Positions 53,358-62,079 of a DNA stretch of 64,000 nt are shown piece after piece. The stretch is from assembly GCF_024054565.1 (NCBI RefSeq), contig NZ_JAMXLR010000089.1, positions 62,001 to 126,000 of the forward strand, in the 5' to 3' direction. The number at the start of each line of letters is the position of its first letter. Position 1 is the stretch's first letter. The translations under genes and the position numbers were made by a program. This DNA is from Aeoliella straminimaris (lineage in GTDB: Bacteria; Planctomycetota; Planctomycetia; Pirellulales; Lacipirellulaceae). The notes below the pieces were generated by a model. The model was not told where the DNA came from, ran no database searches, and saw nothing but the letters and a program-made list of their open reading frames with translations.

Positions 53358-54257
53358 ATGCATCGCGAGATCGCTCAATTCCTTCGGCACCTGGATGCGG
53401 AACGCAACGCTAGCCCGCACACGCTGAAGGCTTATCGAGAGGATCTGATCTCGCTGGCCGAGTATTTGGCGGACGATGCAGGTCTGGCGCCGGACCCTGT
53501 TTCGATCACCACCGTCGAACTACGCGGCTACGTGGCGGCGCTGGCCGAGGCGGGCTTTGCCAAGACGTCCATCGCAAGGCGATTGGCGTCCGTGCGAAGC
53601 TTCTATCGCTTCGGTCAGCGCGAGGGCTGGGCGAAAGCAAACCCGGCCACCGCGCTGCGCAACCCACGTAAGAGCCGCAAGCTGCCGCACTTCCTCACTA
53701 CCGATGAGATCGGCCGCCTGCTGGCCGCTCCGCCGAAGCGTGGCAAGCAAGGGATCCGCGATCGGGCGATCCTCGAGACGCTCTATTCGGCTGGTCTGCG
53801 TGTAAGCGAACTGGTGGGCATGAACGACGGCGACCTGGACCTCGAACAGGGCATTGTGCACGTGCGTGGAAAGGGGCGCAAGGAGCGCCTTGCCCCCGTG
53901 GGCAGCTACGCCGCGTCGGCCCTAAGAGACTGGCTGGCGGTGCGAGAACTGTCGTCCAAGGAAGAGTCGGGGCGCGCGGCGCCTGTGTTCACCAACCGCT
54001 TTGGTACTCGGCTCACTACGCGTAGCGTAGGCCGCATGCTTGAAAAGCACATCGCCACGGCGTCGCTCGACGGCCGGACCTCGCCCCACACGCTACGCCA
54101 CAGTTTTGCCACGCACCTGCTGGACCGCGGCGCCGATATCCGCAGCGTACAGGAACTGCTGGGACACAAGAGCCTGGTCACGACGCAAATCTACACGCAC
54201 GTCTCGACCAGCACGCTCCGTGCAGCGTACGAGCGAGCCCATCCGAGGGCGGGATAG
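53358..54257 (+). CDS. xerC: Tyrosine recombinase XerC/XerD
   Basis: 299 residues, the normal length of Xer proteins that resolve chromosome dimers at dif. The N-terminal SAM-like domain has FLRHLDAERNASPHTLKAYREDL. Catalytic residues are Arg148 (GLRVSEL), Lys172 (GKGRKER), His244 and Arg247 (HTLRHSF), His270 (LGHKS) and Tyr279 (TQIYTHV), all intact. Length and lack of neighbouring phage genes argue for a housekeeping enzyme rather than an integrase. Followed by a terminator hairpin. Confidence 0.94.
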   Translation: MHREIAQFLRHLDAERNASPHTLKAYREDLISLAEYLADDAGLAPDPVSITTVELRGYVAALAEAGFAKTSIARRLASVRSFYRFGQREGWAKANPATALRNPRKSRKLPHFLTTDEIGRLLAAPPKRGKQGIRDRAILETLYSAGLRVSELVGMNDGDLDLEQGIVHVRGKGRKERLAPVGSYAASALRDWLAVRELSSKEESGRAAPVFTNRFGTRLTTRSVGRMLEKHIATASLDGRTSPHTLRHSFATHLLDRGADIRSVQELLGHKSLVTTQIYTHVSTSTLRAAYERAHPRAG

Positions 54258-54293
54258 CGATTCCAGACACGTCATCCTGATCTGCAGCGCCTA

Positions 54294-54330
54294 GCCGACG
54301 AGCCACGTCTGGTCGGCTTATTGTTGTCGC
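54294..54330 (+). terminator. Terminator after xerC
   Basis: AGCCGAC (54294-54300) and GTCGGCT (54313-54319) form a 7-base stem followed by TATTGTTG, between xerC and the convergent acyltransferase gene. Confidence 0.5.
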
Positions 54331-54332
54331 GG

Positions 54333-55055
54333 TTAGCCACGATCCCCCAACTCCTTTACTCTCCGCCTCAACTCTTCCGTCAACTTATCAATCGCGGTCT
54401 GCTCGTCCCATTCATCCTGCACGAAGTCTCGTGGCAACAGCGGTGGGCCGAAGCGAACTTCGATTCGACAAAGCTTGCGTGGCAGTTTCCGCGTCGGGGG
54501 CCAGGCTTCGAATGCGCCGTGGATGTAAACAGGCACGGCCGGTGTGCCGAGTGTGGCCATCAGCATGCCGACGCCCGGTTTGAATTCCTGCATTTCGCCT
54601 GTGGTGGTGCGGGTGCCCTCGGGGAACCAGCCGAGCGAGTACCCTTCGCGCAGGGCTGCCGCTCCCACCGCCAGGGCCGAGAGGTCGCGATCCAGCGGAA
54701 TGGTTCCCGCCAGGCGGTTGGCAAACCGGCGAAACGGATTGGTCAGCACCGCACCACGACGTCCCGCCCAACGAAGCTGGCGAGCTGTGCGGTAGTCGAT
54801 CAACGATAGAATCGCCGCCGGATCGAGCGAACTGGTGTGGTTGGGGCACAGCAGAAAGGTTCCGTCGGGCAGGTGTTCGAGGCCAATCGCCCTGGTGCCA
54901 AACAGCATGCGCATCACCAGACGGTTTATCCCAAACAGGATGGCCCGCAGTCCACCAGCCACGATACCGAGCGGCTTTAGCCACCGCCGCTGCGTGGCGT
55001 CGAGGTGCTCGATTGGCCGGTCGATGAGGCGGTGGATGTCGATATTGTCAGTCAT
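54333..55055 (-). CDS. plsC: 1-acyl-sn-glycerol-3-phosphate acyltransferase-like protein
   Basis: 240 residues. The catalytic NHTSSLD (His73, Asp78; H-x4-D) and the substrate motif FPEGTRT (144-149) are intact; GTIPLDRD and VPVYIHGAFEAWPP are further PlsC blocks. It transfers an acyl chain to lysophosphatidate at the inner membrane face, an early phospholipid step. There is no clear membrane helix, although residues 30-52 (IVAGGLRAILFGINRLVMRML) are amphipathic. Divergent from the phosphoesterase gene with 55 bases between. Confidence 0.9.
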   Translation of the reverse strand: MTDNIDIHRLIDRPIEHLDATQRRWLKPLGIVAGGLRAILFGINRLVMRMLFGTRAIGLEHLPDGTFLLCPNHTSSLDPAAILSLIDYRTARQLRWAGRRGAVLTNPFRRFANRLAGTIPLDRDLSALAVGAAALREGYSLGWFPEGTRTTTGEMQEFKPGVGMLMATLGTPAVPVYIHGAFEAWPPTRKLPRKLCRIEVRFGPPLLPRDFVQDEWDEQTAIDKLTEELRRRVKELGDRG

Positions 55056-55110
55056 AGTGGGTAGCGGCCAGGTGATTTGCAGTGGGCGACAATAACGAAC
55101 AAGATAGGGT

Positions 55111-55944
55111 ATGCTTTCGATCTGTCATATCTCCGACTTGCACTTCGGCCCTCCGTATCTACCCGAAGTGGGCGAAAGGCTGCGAGAATCGGTACAGCGG
55201 CTGGCACCGCAGGTCATTGTCGCCAGCGGCGATTTCACGCAGCGGGCCACTCCAGAGCAGTTCGCCGCGGCCCGGGCGTACCTCGATACTCTGCCGGCAG
55301 TGCCCACCATTGTCACGCCAGGCAACCACGACGTGCCGGTGTATCGCGTGTGGGAACGGCTCACCAACCCGTACGGCAACTACCGCCAACACATCTCCAG
55401 CGAGCTCGACACCGTTACGGAGGTCCCCGGCGCGGTGTTTGTGGCCCTGAATTCCATGTCGCCCTACACGGCGATCACCAACGGGCGGATCCACGAGCGG
55501 CAGCTCGACTTTGCCGCCGAGGTACTCTCGCGCCATCCCGATGAGACGCTCAAGGTGGTGGTGGCCCATCACCACTTCGCCCCCGCCCCCGACTACGAGC
55601 AAACGGACGTCATGCCCAAGGCCAAGCGGGCGCTCGACCGCTTCGCGGAGTTGGGAGTCGACATGATCCTGGGAGGGCACCTGCATCGGGCGTATATCGG
55701 CAACTCGCTGGACATCTACGCCGGCAAGCAGCGCGACCGGGGCATCACTATCGTCCAGTGCGGCACTTCTACTTCCCGGCGCGGCCGCGCCCGAGAACGA
55801 GAGAAGAACAGCTTCAACTACATTCAGGCCAGTGATAGCGAGATTGTGGTCACGCACCAGATGTTCTTGTCGAAAGCTGGCAACTTCGAGGCCGTGGGCC
55901 AGCACCGGTTTCCGCGGTGGCCGCATCGGTCGCTGACAACCTAG
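55111..55944 (+). CDS. Calcineurin-like metallophosphoesterase
   Basis: 277 residues. All metal-binding motifs are visible: ISDLHF (Asp9, His11), ASGDFT (Asp41), PGNHD (Asn72, His73), VVAHHHF and GGHLHRAYI. These proteins hydrolyse phosphoesters, typically cyclic nucleotides or lipid headgroups such as UDP-diacylglucosamine (LpxH-like). The neighbouring acyltransferase might hint at a lipid substrate, but the genes are divergent, so this is weak. No signal peptide. Confidence 0.92.
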   Translation: MLSICHISDLHFGPPYLPEVGERLRESVQRLAPQVIVASGDFTQRATPEQFAAARAYLDTLPAVPTIVTPGNHDVPVYRVWERLTNPYGNYRQHISSELDTVTEVPGAVFVALNSMSPYTAITNGRIHERQLDFAAEVLSRHPDETLKVVVAHHHFAPAPDYEQTDVMPKAKRALDRFAELGVDMILGGHLHRAYIGNSLDIYAGKQRDRGITIVQCGTSTSRRGRAREREKNSFNYIQASDSEIVVTHQMFLSKAGNFEAVGQHRFPRWPHRSLTT

Positions 55945-56166
55945 GGAGTGGCTCCCACCACCATTGGCGAATCTACGCGTCACGCTGCATGCTCCAGCAG
56001 GTCCGCTTGTGCTGATTGTAGGTTGCCAGATCTCGCCGCCGGCTTGATGCCTTTGCGGTTTTGTTGACCGTTGGCAACAGGTGACCTAGATACTTGTGGT
56101 GCTTCGCAACACCCGTTGCGTCCGCACCCACTGTACATCCAAGCTGCCCCACTTGTTTCGCCAATC

Positions 56167-57549
56167 ATGTCCAGCGCAAAGCTCCTACTTGTTGACGACG
56201 ACTACCAAGTGCTCGAATCGATGGCCGACTGGCTACGCGAGCAGGGTTTCGAGATCGACACCGCCCGCAACTCCACCGAAGCAGCAAAGGCTTGCGGTAG
56301 CTCGAGTTATGATTTGGCGCTAGTGGACGTCCGGTTGGGCGACGAGGACGGATTCGATTTCCTCCGCCAGTCGCTCCGGCAGTGGCCCGCCATGCAGGTG
56401 CTGCTGATGACCGGTTACGGCACTCCCGACATGGCCGTCGAGGCCATCCGTGCGGGGGCGTTCGACTTCCTGACTAAGCCGCTGATCGATGAAGAACTGC
56501 TGATGGCCCTGGAACGGGCACTCTCGCAGCGCAAGGTGCTCAACGAAAACTCGCAGCTCAAGGCCGAGCTCGACAAGCACTACGGCATGGGCAACATCGT
56601 GGGCCAGGACCCGCGGATGTTGCGTGTGTACGAGATGATCGAAAGCATCGCCGATACCCGCGCCACGGTGCTGGTAACCGGCGAGAGCGGCACCGGCAAG
56701 AGCATGATCGCCCGCGCGATTCACCGCCGAAGTAGCCGCGCGAAAGGACCCTTCGTCGAAGTGGCCTGCGGTGCCCTGCCCGAAAACCTGTTGGAAAGCG
56801 AGTTGTTCGGCCACGTGGCGGGCGCCTTCACCGGCGCGACCGGCGACAAGACGGGTAAGTTCCTGCAGGCCGACGGCGGCACTATCTTCCTCGACGAAAT
56901 CGGCACCGCCAGCCCTGCCATGCAGGTCAAACTGCTGCGAGTGCTGCAAGAGCTGTCCTTCGAAGCGGTCGGCGGCTCCAAGACCCACAACGTGGACGTC
57001 CGCGTGATCCTCGCGACCAACGAAGACCTGGCAAAGAACGTGGCCGATGGCACCTTCCGTCAGGACCTGTACTACCGCATCAACGTGATCAACATCGAGC
57101 TCCCTTCGCTTCGCGAACGCGTGAGCGACGTGCCACTGCTGGCCGAGCGATTCCTACACGAGACCCTGGAAGACGTTAACCGGCAGGTCGATGGCTTCAG
57201 CGACGAGGCGCTCAGCTGCCTGCGGTCGTACGGCTGGCCAGGCAATGTCCGTGAACTTCAGAACGTCGTGGAGCGTGCCGTGCTGCTGGGCAAAGGGCCG
57301 GTCATCGAGTTGGGCGACTTACCGCTCGAACTTCGCACCGGACTCTCCACGGGCGGCAGTGCCACGTTCACCGCTGGACAGACTTTGAAGGAAGCCCTGG
57401 AAGGTCCCGAGCGACAAATCATTCTGCAAGTGCTCGAGTCGAACGGCTGGAACCGCAATGCAACGGCCGACACCCTGGGTATCAATCGCACCACTTTGTA
57501 CAAGAAGATGAAGCGTTTGGGCCTCGAAGACGGTGCGCCGACGTACTAA
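56167..57549 (+). CDS. Sigma-54-dependent response regulator (NtrC/AtoC type)
   Basis: 460 residues. Receiver domain 1-120 with phospho-acceptor Asp54 in ALVDVRLGDEDG, Thr/Lys in LMTGYG and TKP. AAA+ domain ~143-380: Walker A GESGTGKS (172-179), sigma-54 contact loop GAFTGA (219-224), Walker B TIFLDE, and Arg fingers in FRQDLYYRINV. A Fis-type helix-turn-helix ends the protein (NGWNRNATADTLGINRTTLYKKMKRLGL). It should activate sigma-54 promoters on phosphorylation. No sensor kinase lies nearby, so its partner is elsewhere. The frame is open upstream to 56071, but the receiver begins at 56167. Confidence 0.94.
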   Translation: MSSAKLLLVDDDYQVLESMADWLREQGFEIDTARNSTEAAKACGSSSYDLALVDVRLGDEDGFDFLRQSLRQWPAMQVLLMTGYGTPDMAVEAIRAGAFDFLTKPLIDEELLMALERALSQRKVLNENSQLKAELDKHYGMGNIVGQDPRMLRVYEMIESIADTRATVLVTGESGTGKSMIARAIHRRSSRAKGPFVEVACGALPENLLESELFGHVAGAFTGATGDKTGKFLQADGGTIFLDEIGTASPAMQVKLLRVLQELSFEAVGGSKTHNVDVRVILATNEDLAKNVADGTFRQDLYYRINVINIELPSLRERVSDVPLLAERFLHETLEDVNRQVDGFSDEALSCLRSYGWPGNVRELQNVVERAVLLGKGPVIELGDLPLELRTGLSTGGSATFTAGQTLKEALEGPERQIILQVLESNGWNRNATADTLGINRTTLYKKMKRLGLEDGAPTY

Positions 57550-57623
57550 GCCGCCGGGATCAATGCTGGCTCCCAACACTCAATACCGGATGAGCTGCGC
57601 CTCGTCGGAGCAGAGCTTCCAGC

Positions 57624-58106
57624 TTACTTCAATTCGTACTCTTCTCCATCCTCTTCCGGTGGTTCGATTCGTACCTCCGGTCGCGCGTCGGTTTGTTCCA
57701 CGTGTTTCAGATCCTCGGCCGTATAGGTCCGCTTGCTTTCGACTTCATCGTTCGGCTCGTGTACCTGGTAGCGCAGCGTCCCGGTATGGTCGTCCCACAG
57801 CATCTCGGTGATGGTGCCAGTGCGGTGGTCGTTTTGCATCCCGCGTGTCCGCACCTCGACCAGATTGCCGATGTCGAACCCTTCGTACGGCAGCTCTTTC
57901 CACAGCGTGCGGCGAACCCGCAAGATGTGCTGGCCGTACGTCAGCACGACGAATTCGCCCTGCTGGCCGTCGCGACGCCACACCCGCGGACTGGGCACCA
58001 TGCGGCGGGCCAGCTCCACGTCTTCGGGGTGGATCCAGTCGTCGCCATTCTCGGGCCACCAGGGGTAGTAGCCGTATTTCGGGTCGGTTTTTAGCTCGAT
58101 ACTCAT
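57624..58106 (-). CDS. Hypothetical acidic protein
   Basis: 160 residues, start ATG at 58106. A soluble protein with ELKTDPKYGYYPWWPENGDDWIHPEDVELARRMVPSPRVWRR at the N-terminus (recognisable blocks YGYYPWWPENGDDW and ARRMVPS), a central strand-rich part (FVVLTYGQHILRVRRTLWKEL, GFDIGNLVEVRTRG, RTGTITEMLWDDHTGTLRYQV) resembling an SH3-like barrel, and an acidic tail. As I recall, similar proteins occur across planctomycetes; function unknown. Convergent with the response regulator. Confidence 0.8.
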   Translation of the reverse strand: MSIELKTDPKYGYYPWWPENGDDWIHPEDVELARRMVPSPRVWRRDGQQGEFVVLTYGQHILRVRRTLWKELPYEGFDIGNLVEVRTRGMQNDHRTGTITEMLWDDHTGTLRYQVHEPNDEVESKRTYTAEDLKHVEQTDARPEVRIEPPEEDGEEYELK

Positions 58107-58247
58107 GGGGAATGTAGCGATTCTGGGGAAAAACGGACGAGGGAACCTCCAGCGGAACCGCCTTCGGTCACCTATAATTGTACGCAGTAAAGTCCTACCG
58201 TTTTAGCACCCACGCGCCCACCAACTCCGCTCCCCCACCCCAACTCC

Positions 58248-59753
58248 ATGCGCACCGAAAAGTTTCTCCAGCACCACGGCGTTTCGATGAACCCCTTTGC
58301 GGAGGAGGACGCGCAAACCGATCCGGTTTTCAAGAACCGCTGCCGCACCAGCACGTTCCACCCCGTGTGGGACAAAGTATTCGGCGATCCGGCCGACCCC
58401 GCCACCTCGATCGTGTTCGGCGAAAAGGGCGCTGGCAAGACCGCCATGCGGCTGCAAATCATGGGCAAGCTGGCCGAGCACAATCGCGAGAATCCGGATG
58501 CCAAGATCTGGGTCATCGAGTACGACGATTTCAATCCGTTCCTCGACCGCTTTGCCGATCGCTTGCCGGCCCGCAAGCAGCGCGATTCGGCCAAGGTGCT
58601 GGAGGAATGGAAGCTGTGGGATCATATGGATGCCATCCTATCGCTGGGCACAACGAACTTGGTGAACTTGATCCTGGGCACTCAAGGCCCCGGCAACGCC
58701 CCGCCGAATCAAATCGCCAACGATCTGCGTTCGAAGCTCGACAAATATCAGAAACGCGACCTGTTGTTGCTGTCCGCCTGCTACGACGATTCGCTCAGCG
58801 AGTCGTTCGCCGACCGCACCAATAAGCTCCGCCGTAAACTGTGGTACGGCGGTTGGTCGACCTACGCTACGCCGCTGTTGGGTTGGGGTGTATCGGCCGC
58901 CATAGCGGCGCTGGTGATCTACCTCATCCGCAACGAAAATTTCACCGCCCTGTGGGGCTGGCTGGCCGTGGTCCTGGTACTGCTGGGCTGGGTGCCGTGG
59001 ATGATTCGTTGGTGGCGCTGCCACTTCGAGGCCCGCGGCGTCGCCAAAAACGTGCGGGCGCTGAAGCGCGATACCTCGTCGCTTCGCCGGCTGTTCATGC
59101 GCATGCCCGACCGCGACCTGCATGGCCAGCCCTTGCCCAGCCGCCGCCGGACCGACGACCGGTACGAGCTATTGGCCAAGTTCCAGGGCGTTCTGACTTC
59201 GCTTGGTTTCAATGGCATCCTGGTATTGGTCGACCGCGTGGACGAGCCGCACCTGGTGAACGGTTCGGTGGAGCTAATGCGCGACTTCGTGTGGTCGATG
59301 CTCGATAACAAGTTCCTCAAGCAGCCGGGCGTGGGGCTCAAGCTACTGCTGGCCAACGAACTGGTCGAGCACCTGAACCGCGAAACCCGCGAGTTCCACC
59401 AACGGGCTCGCATCGACAAACAAAACATGATTCCCTCGCTCGACTGGACCGGCGAGGCGCTGTACGACCTGGCCAACGCCCGACTGGAAGCGTGTGCCCA
59501 GGACGGAGCCACGCCGGAGCTCCGCACGATGTTCGACGATGGAGTCTCCGACCAACGGCTGATCGACGCCTTCCGTTCGCTACGTACGCCGCGCAACTTG
59601 TTCAAATTCCTGTACCGCGTGATCGTCGCCCACTGCAACTCTCACACCGACGCCAACCCCGTGTGGAAGGTCCCCAAAGAGACCTTCGAGTCGACGTTGG
59701 CCGTGTATGGCCGCGAACAAGCAGCTACCGACCGCGGTTTGTCTGTGAGCTAG
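58248..59753 (+). CDS. KAP-like membrane P-loop ATPase
   Basis: 501 residues. Walker A GEKGAGKT at 58-65 (after PATSIVF) and Walker B GILVLVDRVDEP at ~323-334. Between them lie two membrane helices (~207-227 and ~232-255), each flanked by charged residues. Insertion of a membrane hairpin within the NTPase core is typical of KAP family (STAND-related) ATPases, so I place it near them. KAP proteins are often involved in signalling or phage defence, but no toxic or nuclease domain is fused here and neighbours are ordinary. ATG at 58248 begins MRTEKFLQHHGVSMNPF. Confidence 0.82.
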   Translation: MRTEKFLQHHGVSMNPFAEEDAQTDPVFKNRCRTSTFHPVWDKVFGDPADPATSIVFGEKGAGKTAMRLQIMGKLAEHNRENPDAKIWVIEYDDFNPFLDRFADRLPARKQRDSAKVLEEWKLWDHMDAILSLGTTNLVNLILGTQGPGNAPPNQIANDLRSKLDKYQKRDLLLLSACYDDSLSESFADRTNKLRRKLWYGGWSTYATPLLGWGVSAAIAALVIYLIRNENFTALWGWLAVVLVLLGWVPWMIRWWRCHFEARGVAKNVRALKRDTSSLRRLFMRMPDRDLHGQPLPSRRRTDDRYELLAKFQGVLTSLGFNGILVLVDRVDEPHLVNGSVELMRDFVWSMLDNKFLKQPGVGLKLLLANELVEHLNRETREFHQRARIDKQNMIPSLDWTGEALYDLANARLEACAQDGATPELRTMFDDGVSDQRLIDAFRSLRTPRNLFKFLYRVIVAHCNSHTDANPVWKVPKETFESTLAVYGREQAATDRGLSVS

Positions 59754-59756
59754 AAC

Positions 59757-60132
59757 GCCACGTCTCGCCAGTTCCAGCGAGTTAGCACGCCAGAGTTTTG
59801 GTCGTTTTGGGCCACTTTTGGGGTACGCGATTCATGGACCCAAAACCCTCGCGGTTCTGGCCGCCTTCGATTTCACAACCCTTTACAGACAAACAAGTTA
59901 CGAAACCGGACACGCCCAAATCGTACGGGGTTTTGTCCCCCCTGCGCTCCAAGATGACCAAAACTCTTGGGAACGGTCGGCTAGCACACTCAAAGTGCCA
60001 GCTGCATACCCCTTGGGCCCCACAGCTTCTAACCCAGGGCCTACCACCAACAGTTGACCAAGGGCCGCGGCGCGCAGTATGCCACGTAGCTCAATTAGAT
60101 CACTCGATAGAGCAACTTCAACGGCGATTATT
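59757..60132. other. 376-base intergenic region containing inverted repeats
   Basis: No supportable gene. It contains the perfect 12-base inverted pair at 59792-59803/59956-59967, further GTTTTGG-type units, and repeat copy B at the right end. The bracketed layout resembles a small palindromic element between the ATPase gene and the 3' end of the PEP-CTERM gene. Confidence 0.5.
59792..59967. repeat. 176-base element bounded by 12-base inverted repeats
   Basis: AGAGTTTTGGTC (59792-59803) and GACCAAAACTCT (59956-59967) are perfect inverted repeats. Inside are CGTTTTGGGCC and a facing GGACCCAAAACC. No transposase frame fits in 152 bases, so it is at most a non-autonomous element. Confidence 0.5.
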
Positions 60133-60139
60133 CTACACG
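60083..60139 (+). repeat. Dispersed ~58-base repeat, copy B
   Basis: Matches 47714-47771 in inverted orientation; the core CTCAATTAGATCACTC is at 60090-60105 and CAACTTCAAC at 60113-60122. The right end crosses the stop codon (60133-60135) of the leftward PEP-CTERM gene, so the repeat supplies that stop. Confidence 0.55.
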
Positions 60140-62079
60140 CCCGGCCCTACAGATTTCGTCGCTCCGCGCAGTGCGACGGAGGCCAGCACCAGGGTTGCGA
60201 GTGCTGCAAGCGACGAGGGCTCCGGGATGGCGGCCGTTTGCTGACCAGCCGTTAGCAACGCTAGTTGCAAGTTGTCGACGTGGCCATAGACGGGGCGGGT
60301 ATTGTTGCCCGTGCGCAGGAAGCGTATTTCCACCGTGTGCAGCCCTGCCTCGACCCCAAGTAGCGCGGCGGCCAGCGAGTCGCGGATAATCTCGAAGCCT
60401 CCGATGGTCGTGCCATTCAAATCGAGCGAGTCGACAATGACGCCGTCGAACAACAGTTCGTACAACCCGGGGGCCGTATTGCCGAACTCCTGCTCATTGG
60501 TCGACGCAATGTCCATCGACAGCGAGTAGTCGCCCGGCGTTACCAGCAGGAACTCTTGCCGGATGCCGCCCCCCGCAGGAGGACTGCTGAAGTCGACGTT
60601 GTCCTGGGAACCGCGAATGCGCATGGCGTAGCTTTCGTTGCCATCGCCGGTCACGTCGATCAACTCGGCGCGGGGATAGCCGGAGGAGACCACGCCATTT
60701 TCGGTGACAAACGACTCCCAGTGCTCGAGATCGCCCGTCTCGAAATCGCCGTTCTTCAAACCGGCTGGATACAACGATGTCATAGCGTCGCGCCAAGCCT
60801 GATAGTCGCCCGCGTCGATGACGTTGTTGTGGTTGCCATCGGCCCGCAGGTCCGTGGTGGAGCCCAATGTGTTGCGCCACACGGTGTAGTCGGCCAGGTC
60901 CGGCACGCGATTGCCGTTGTAGTCACCCGGCGTAGGGGGTGGCTCGTCGGGCGTGGTGAAACTCACGGTAAGACGCGGCCCCCATTCGGAGTTGTTCAAC
61001 AGCGCGGCGTATTCGCTACTGCCAAAACCAGCCTGCAGCGCAAATGCACCCGCCGTGCCAACAACGCCCAGGTGATCGGTCTGAGCCAGTAGCGACTGCA
61101 GCAGCCCCGTCGACAACGACACTTCGTGCACGCCCGACTGCGTAATAGTTCCCGTGCTGCCTAGGGCCGCGGTTCCGGCCGCGATGTCGGCCAACTCAGG
61201 CGTTCCGTTCCCTTGGTAGCCACCAAAATCGATGGCCGGGTTCTGACCGCCGCTAGTCGTGAAGACGTTCACAAACACCGACAACGTCGCGCTGGTGATG
61301 GTAGCGTTGTCGGGAATGGCATCAATGGGAAACTCCAGCACGGGCCGCGCCTCGCGCGAAGCACCCTGGTAGGCTTCGAGCGTGTTATCGCCTTCGCTCA
61401 ACGTGAATCCACCAAGTCCATCAGAGTCGGCCTGCACATCGAACGTCGGCGTGAGCGTAAGCTGCTGGGTATCGACGGGATTCTGCTCGATGAGGGTCTG
61501 GAAGCCGTAGTCCACGCTCCCAAAGGCCGTCCAGGCTTGGGTCTCGAATCGGTCGTAGGAACTGCCGCTTGAGTAAACCGGAGGGCCATAGTTCCAGATT
61601 GCATGGGGACTGCTGAAAGTACCGTCGCGGCTGACGACAATGGCGTATTGCTCTCCAGGGTTCACCAACAAGCCGGCCGTCGACAGATCGACGCTGGTAA
61701 ACGGCACCGAGCCACCCGGCCCCGTGATGGGCAGCGAATCAATCGGAATCGTCTGCTGGGCCAACACCGTGCTGCCTGGCTCGCTGCCATTGAAGTCGCG
61801 AATCTCGACATCAATGTCCCCAAGGGTCCCGGCGTCGCGCCCCAGCTCCAGCCCGACCGCCGACAACTGTCCCTGCAGACCAACGGTAAACGATTGGGCA
61901 AGTTCGTAGCGGATGCCACTCGACGCGGCAACGATCGACCCACCGTACGACTGCGAAATATCGTACTGCTGATCCACCACCGGTTCGGCCAGTGAGGGTG
62001 CTGCGACCCCAAAAACCATGAGCCACCAACCGGCCGACGGGTAGCGACTGCCCCGCCACAGACGACTTCGAAGATGCAT
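60133..62079 (-). CDS. Multi-domain PEP-CTERM/dockerin protein
   Basis: 648 residues from the ATG at 62079 (signal WWLMVFGVAAPSLA|EP). Residues ~30-210: QSFTVGLQGQLSAVGLELGRDAG and SVDYGFQTL, a 'choice-of-anchor'/lectin-like sandwich. Residues ~210-370: DNTLEAYQGASREARPVLEFPIDAIPDNATITSATLSVFV is a DNRLRE-type domain. A dockerin follows (DYNGNRVPDLADYTVWRN, DGNHNNVIDAGDYQAWR), then a third sandwich (NGDFETGDLEHWESFVTEN, AGLHTVEIRFLRTGNNTR) and IPEPSSLAALATL. The dockerin in the middle, instead of the end, is unusual. Probably a surface binding protein. Confidence 0.85.
   Translation of the reverse strand: MHLRSRLWRGSRYPSAGWWLMVFGVAAPSLAEPVVDQQYDISQSYGGSIVAASSGIRYELAQSFTVGLQGQLSAVGLELGRDAGTLGDIDVEIRDFNGSEPGSTVLAQQTIPIDSLPITGPGGSVPFTSVDLSTAGLLVNPGEQYAIVVSRDGTFSSPHAIWNYGPPVYSSGSSYDRFETQAWTAFGSVDYGFQTLIEQNPVDTQQLTLTPTFDVQADSDGLGGFTLSEGDNTLEAYQGASREARPVLEFPIDAIPDNATITSATLSVFVNVFTTSGGQNPAIDFGGYQGNGTPELADIAAGTAALGSTGTITQSGVHEVSLSTGLLQSLLAQTDHLGVVGTAGAFALQAGFGSSEYAALLNNSEWGPRLTVSFTTPDEPPPTPGDYNGNRVPDLADYTVWRNTLGSTTDLRADGNHNNVIDAGDYQAWRDAMTSLYPAGLKNGDFETGDLEHWESFVTENGVVSSGYPRAELIDVTGDGNESYAMRIRGSQDNVDFSSPPAGGGIRQEFLLVTPGDYSLSMDIASTNEQEFGNTAPGLYELLFDGVIVDSLDLNGTTIGGFEIIRDSLAAALLGVEAGLHTVEIRFLRTGNNTRPVYGHVDNLQLALLTAGQQTAAIPEPSSLAALATLVLASVALRGATKSVGPGV

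Noticed and set aside
53358..54257. Tyrosine recombinase as an integrase marking a genomic island
   Set aside because: Length, motifs and coupling to a small housekeeping-like gene fit XerC; no att-like repeats or phage genes nearby.
60086..60122. tRNA-like D-arm (TAGCTCAATTAG...AGAGCAAC)
   Set aside because: No acceptor stem, anticodon arm or T-arm sequence follows, and the diverged second copy loses the AGAGC part; treated as a repeat.
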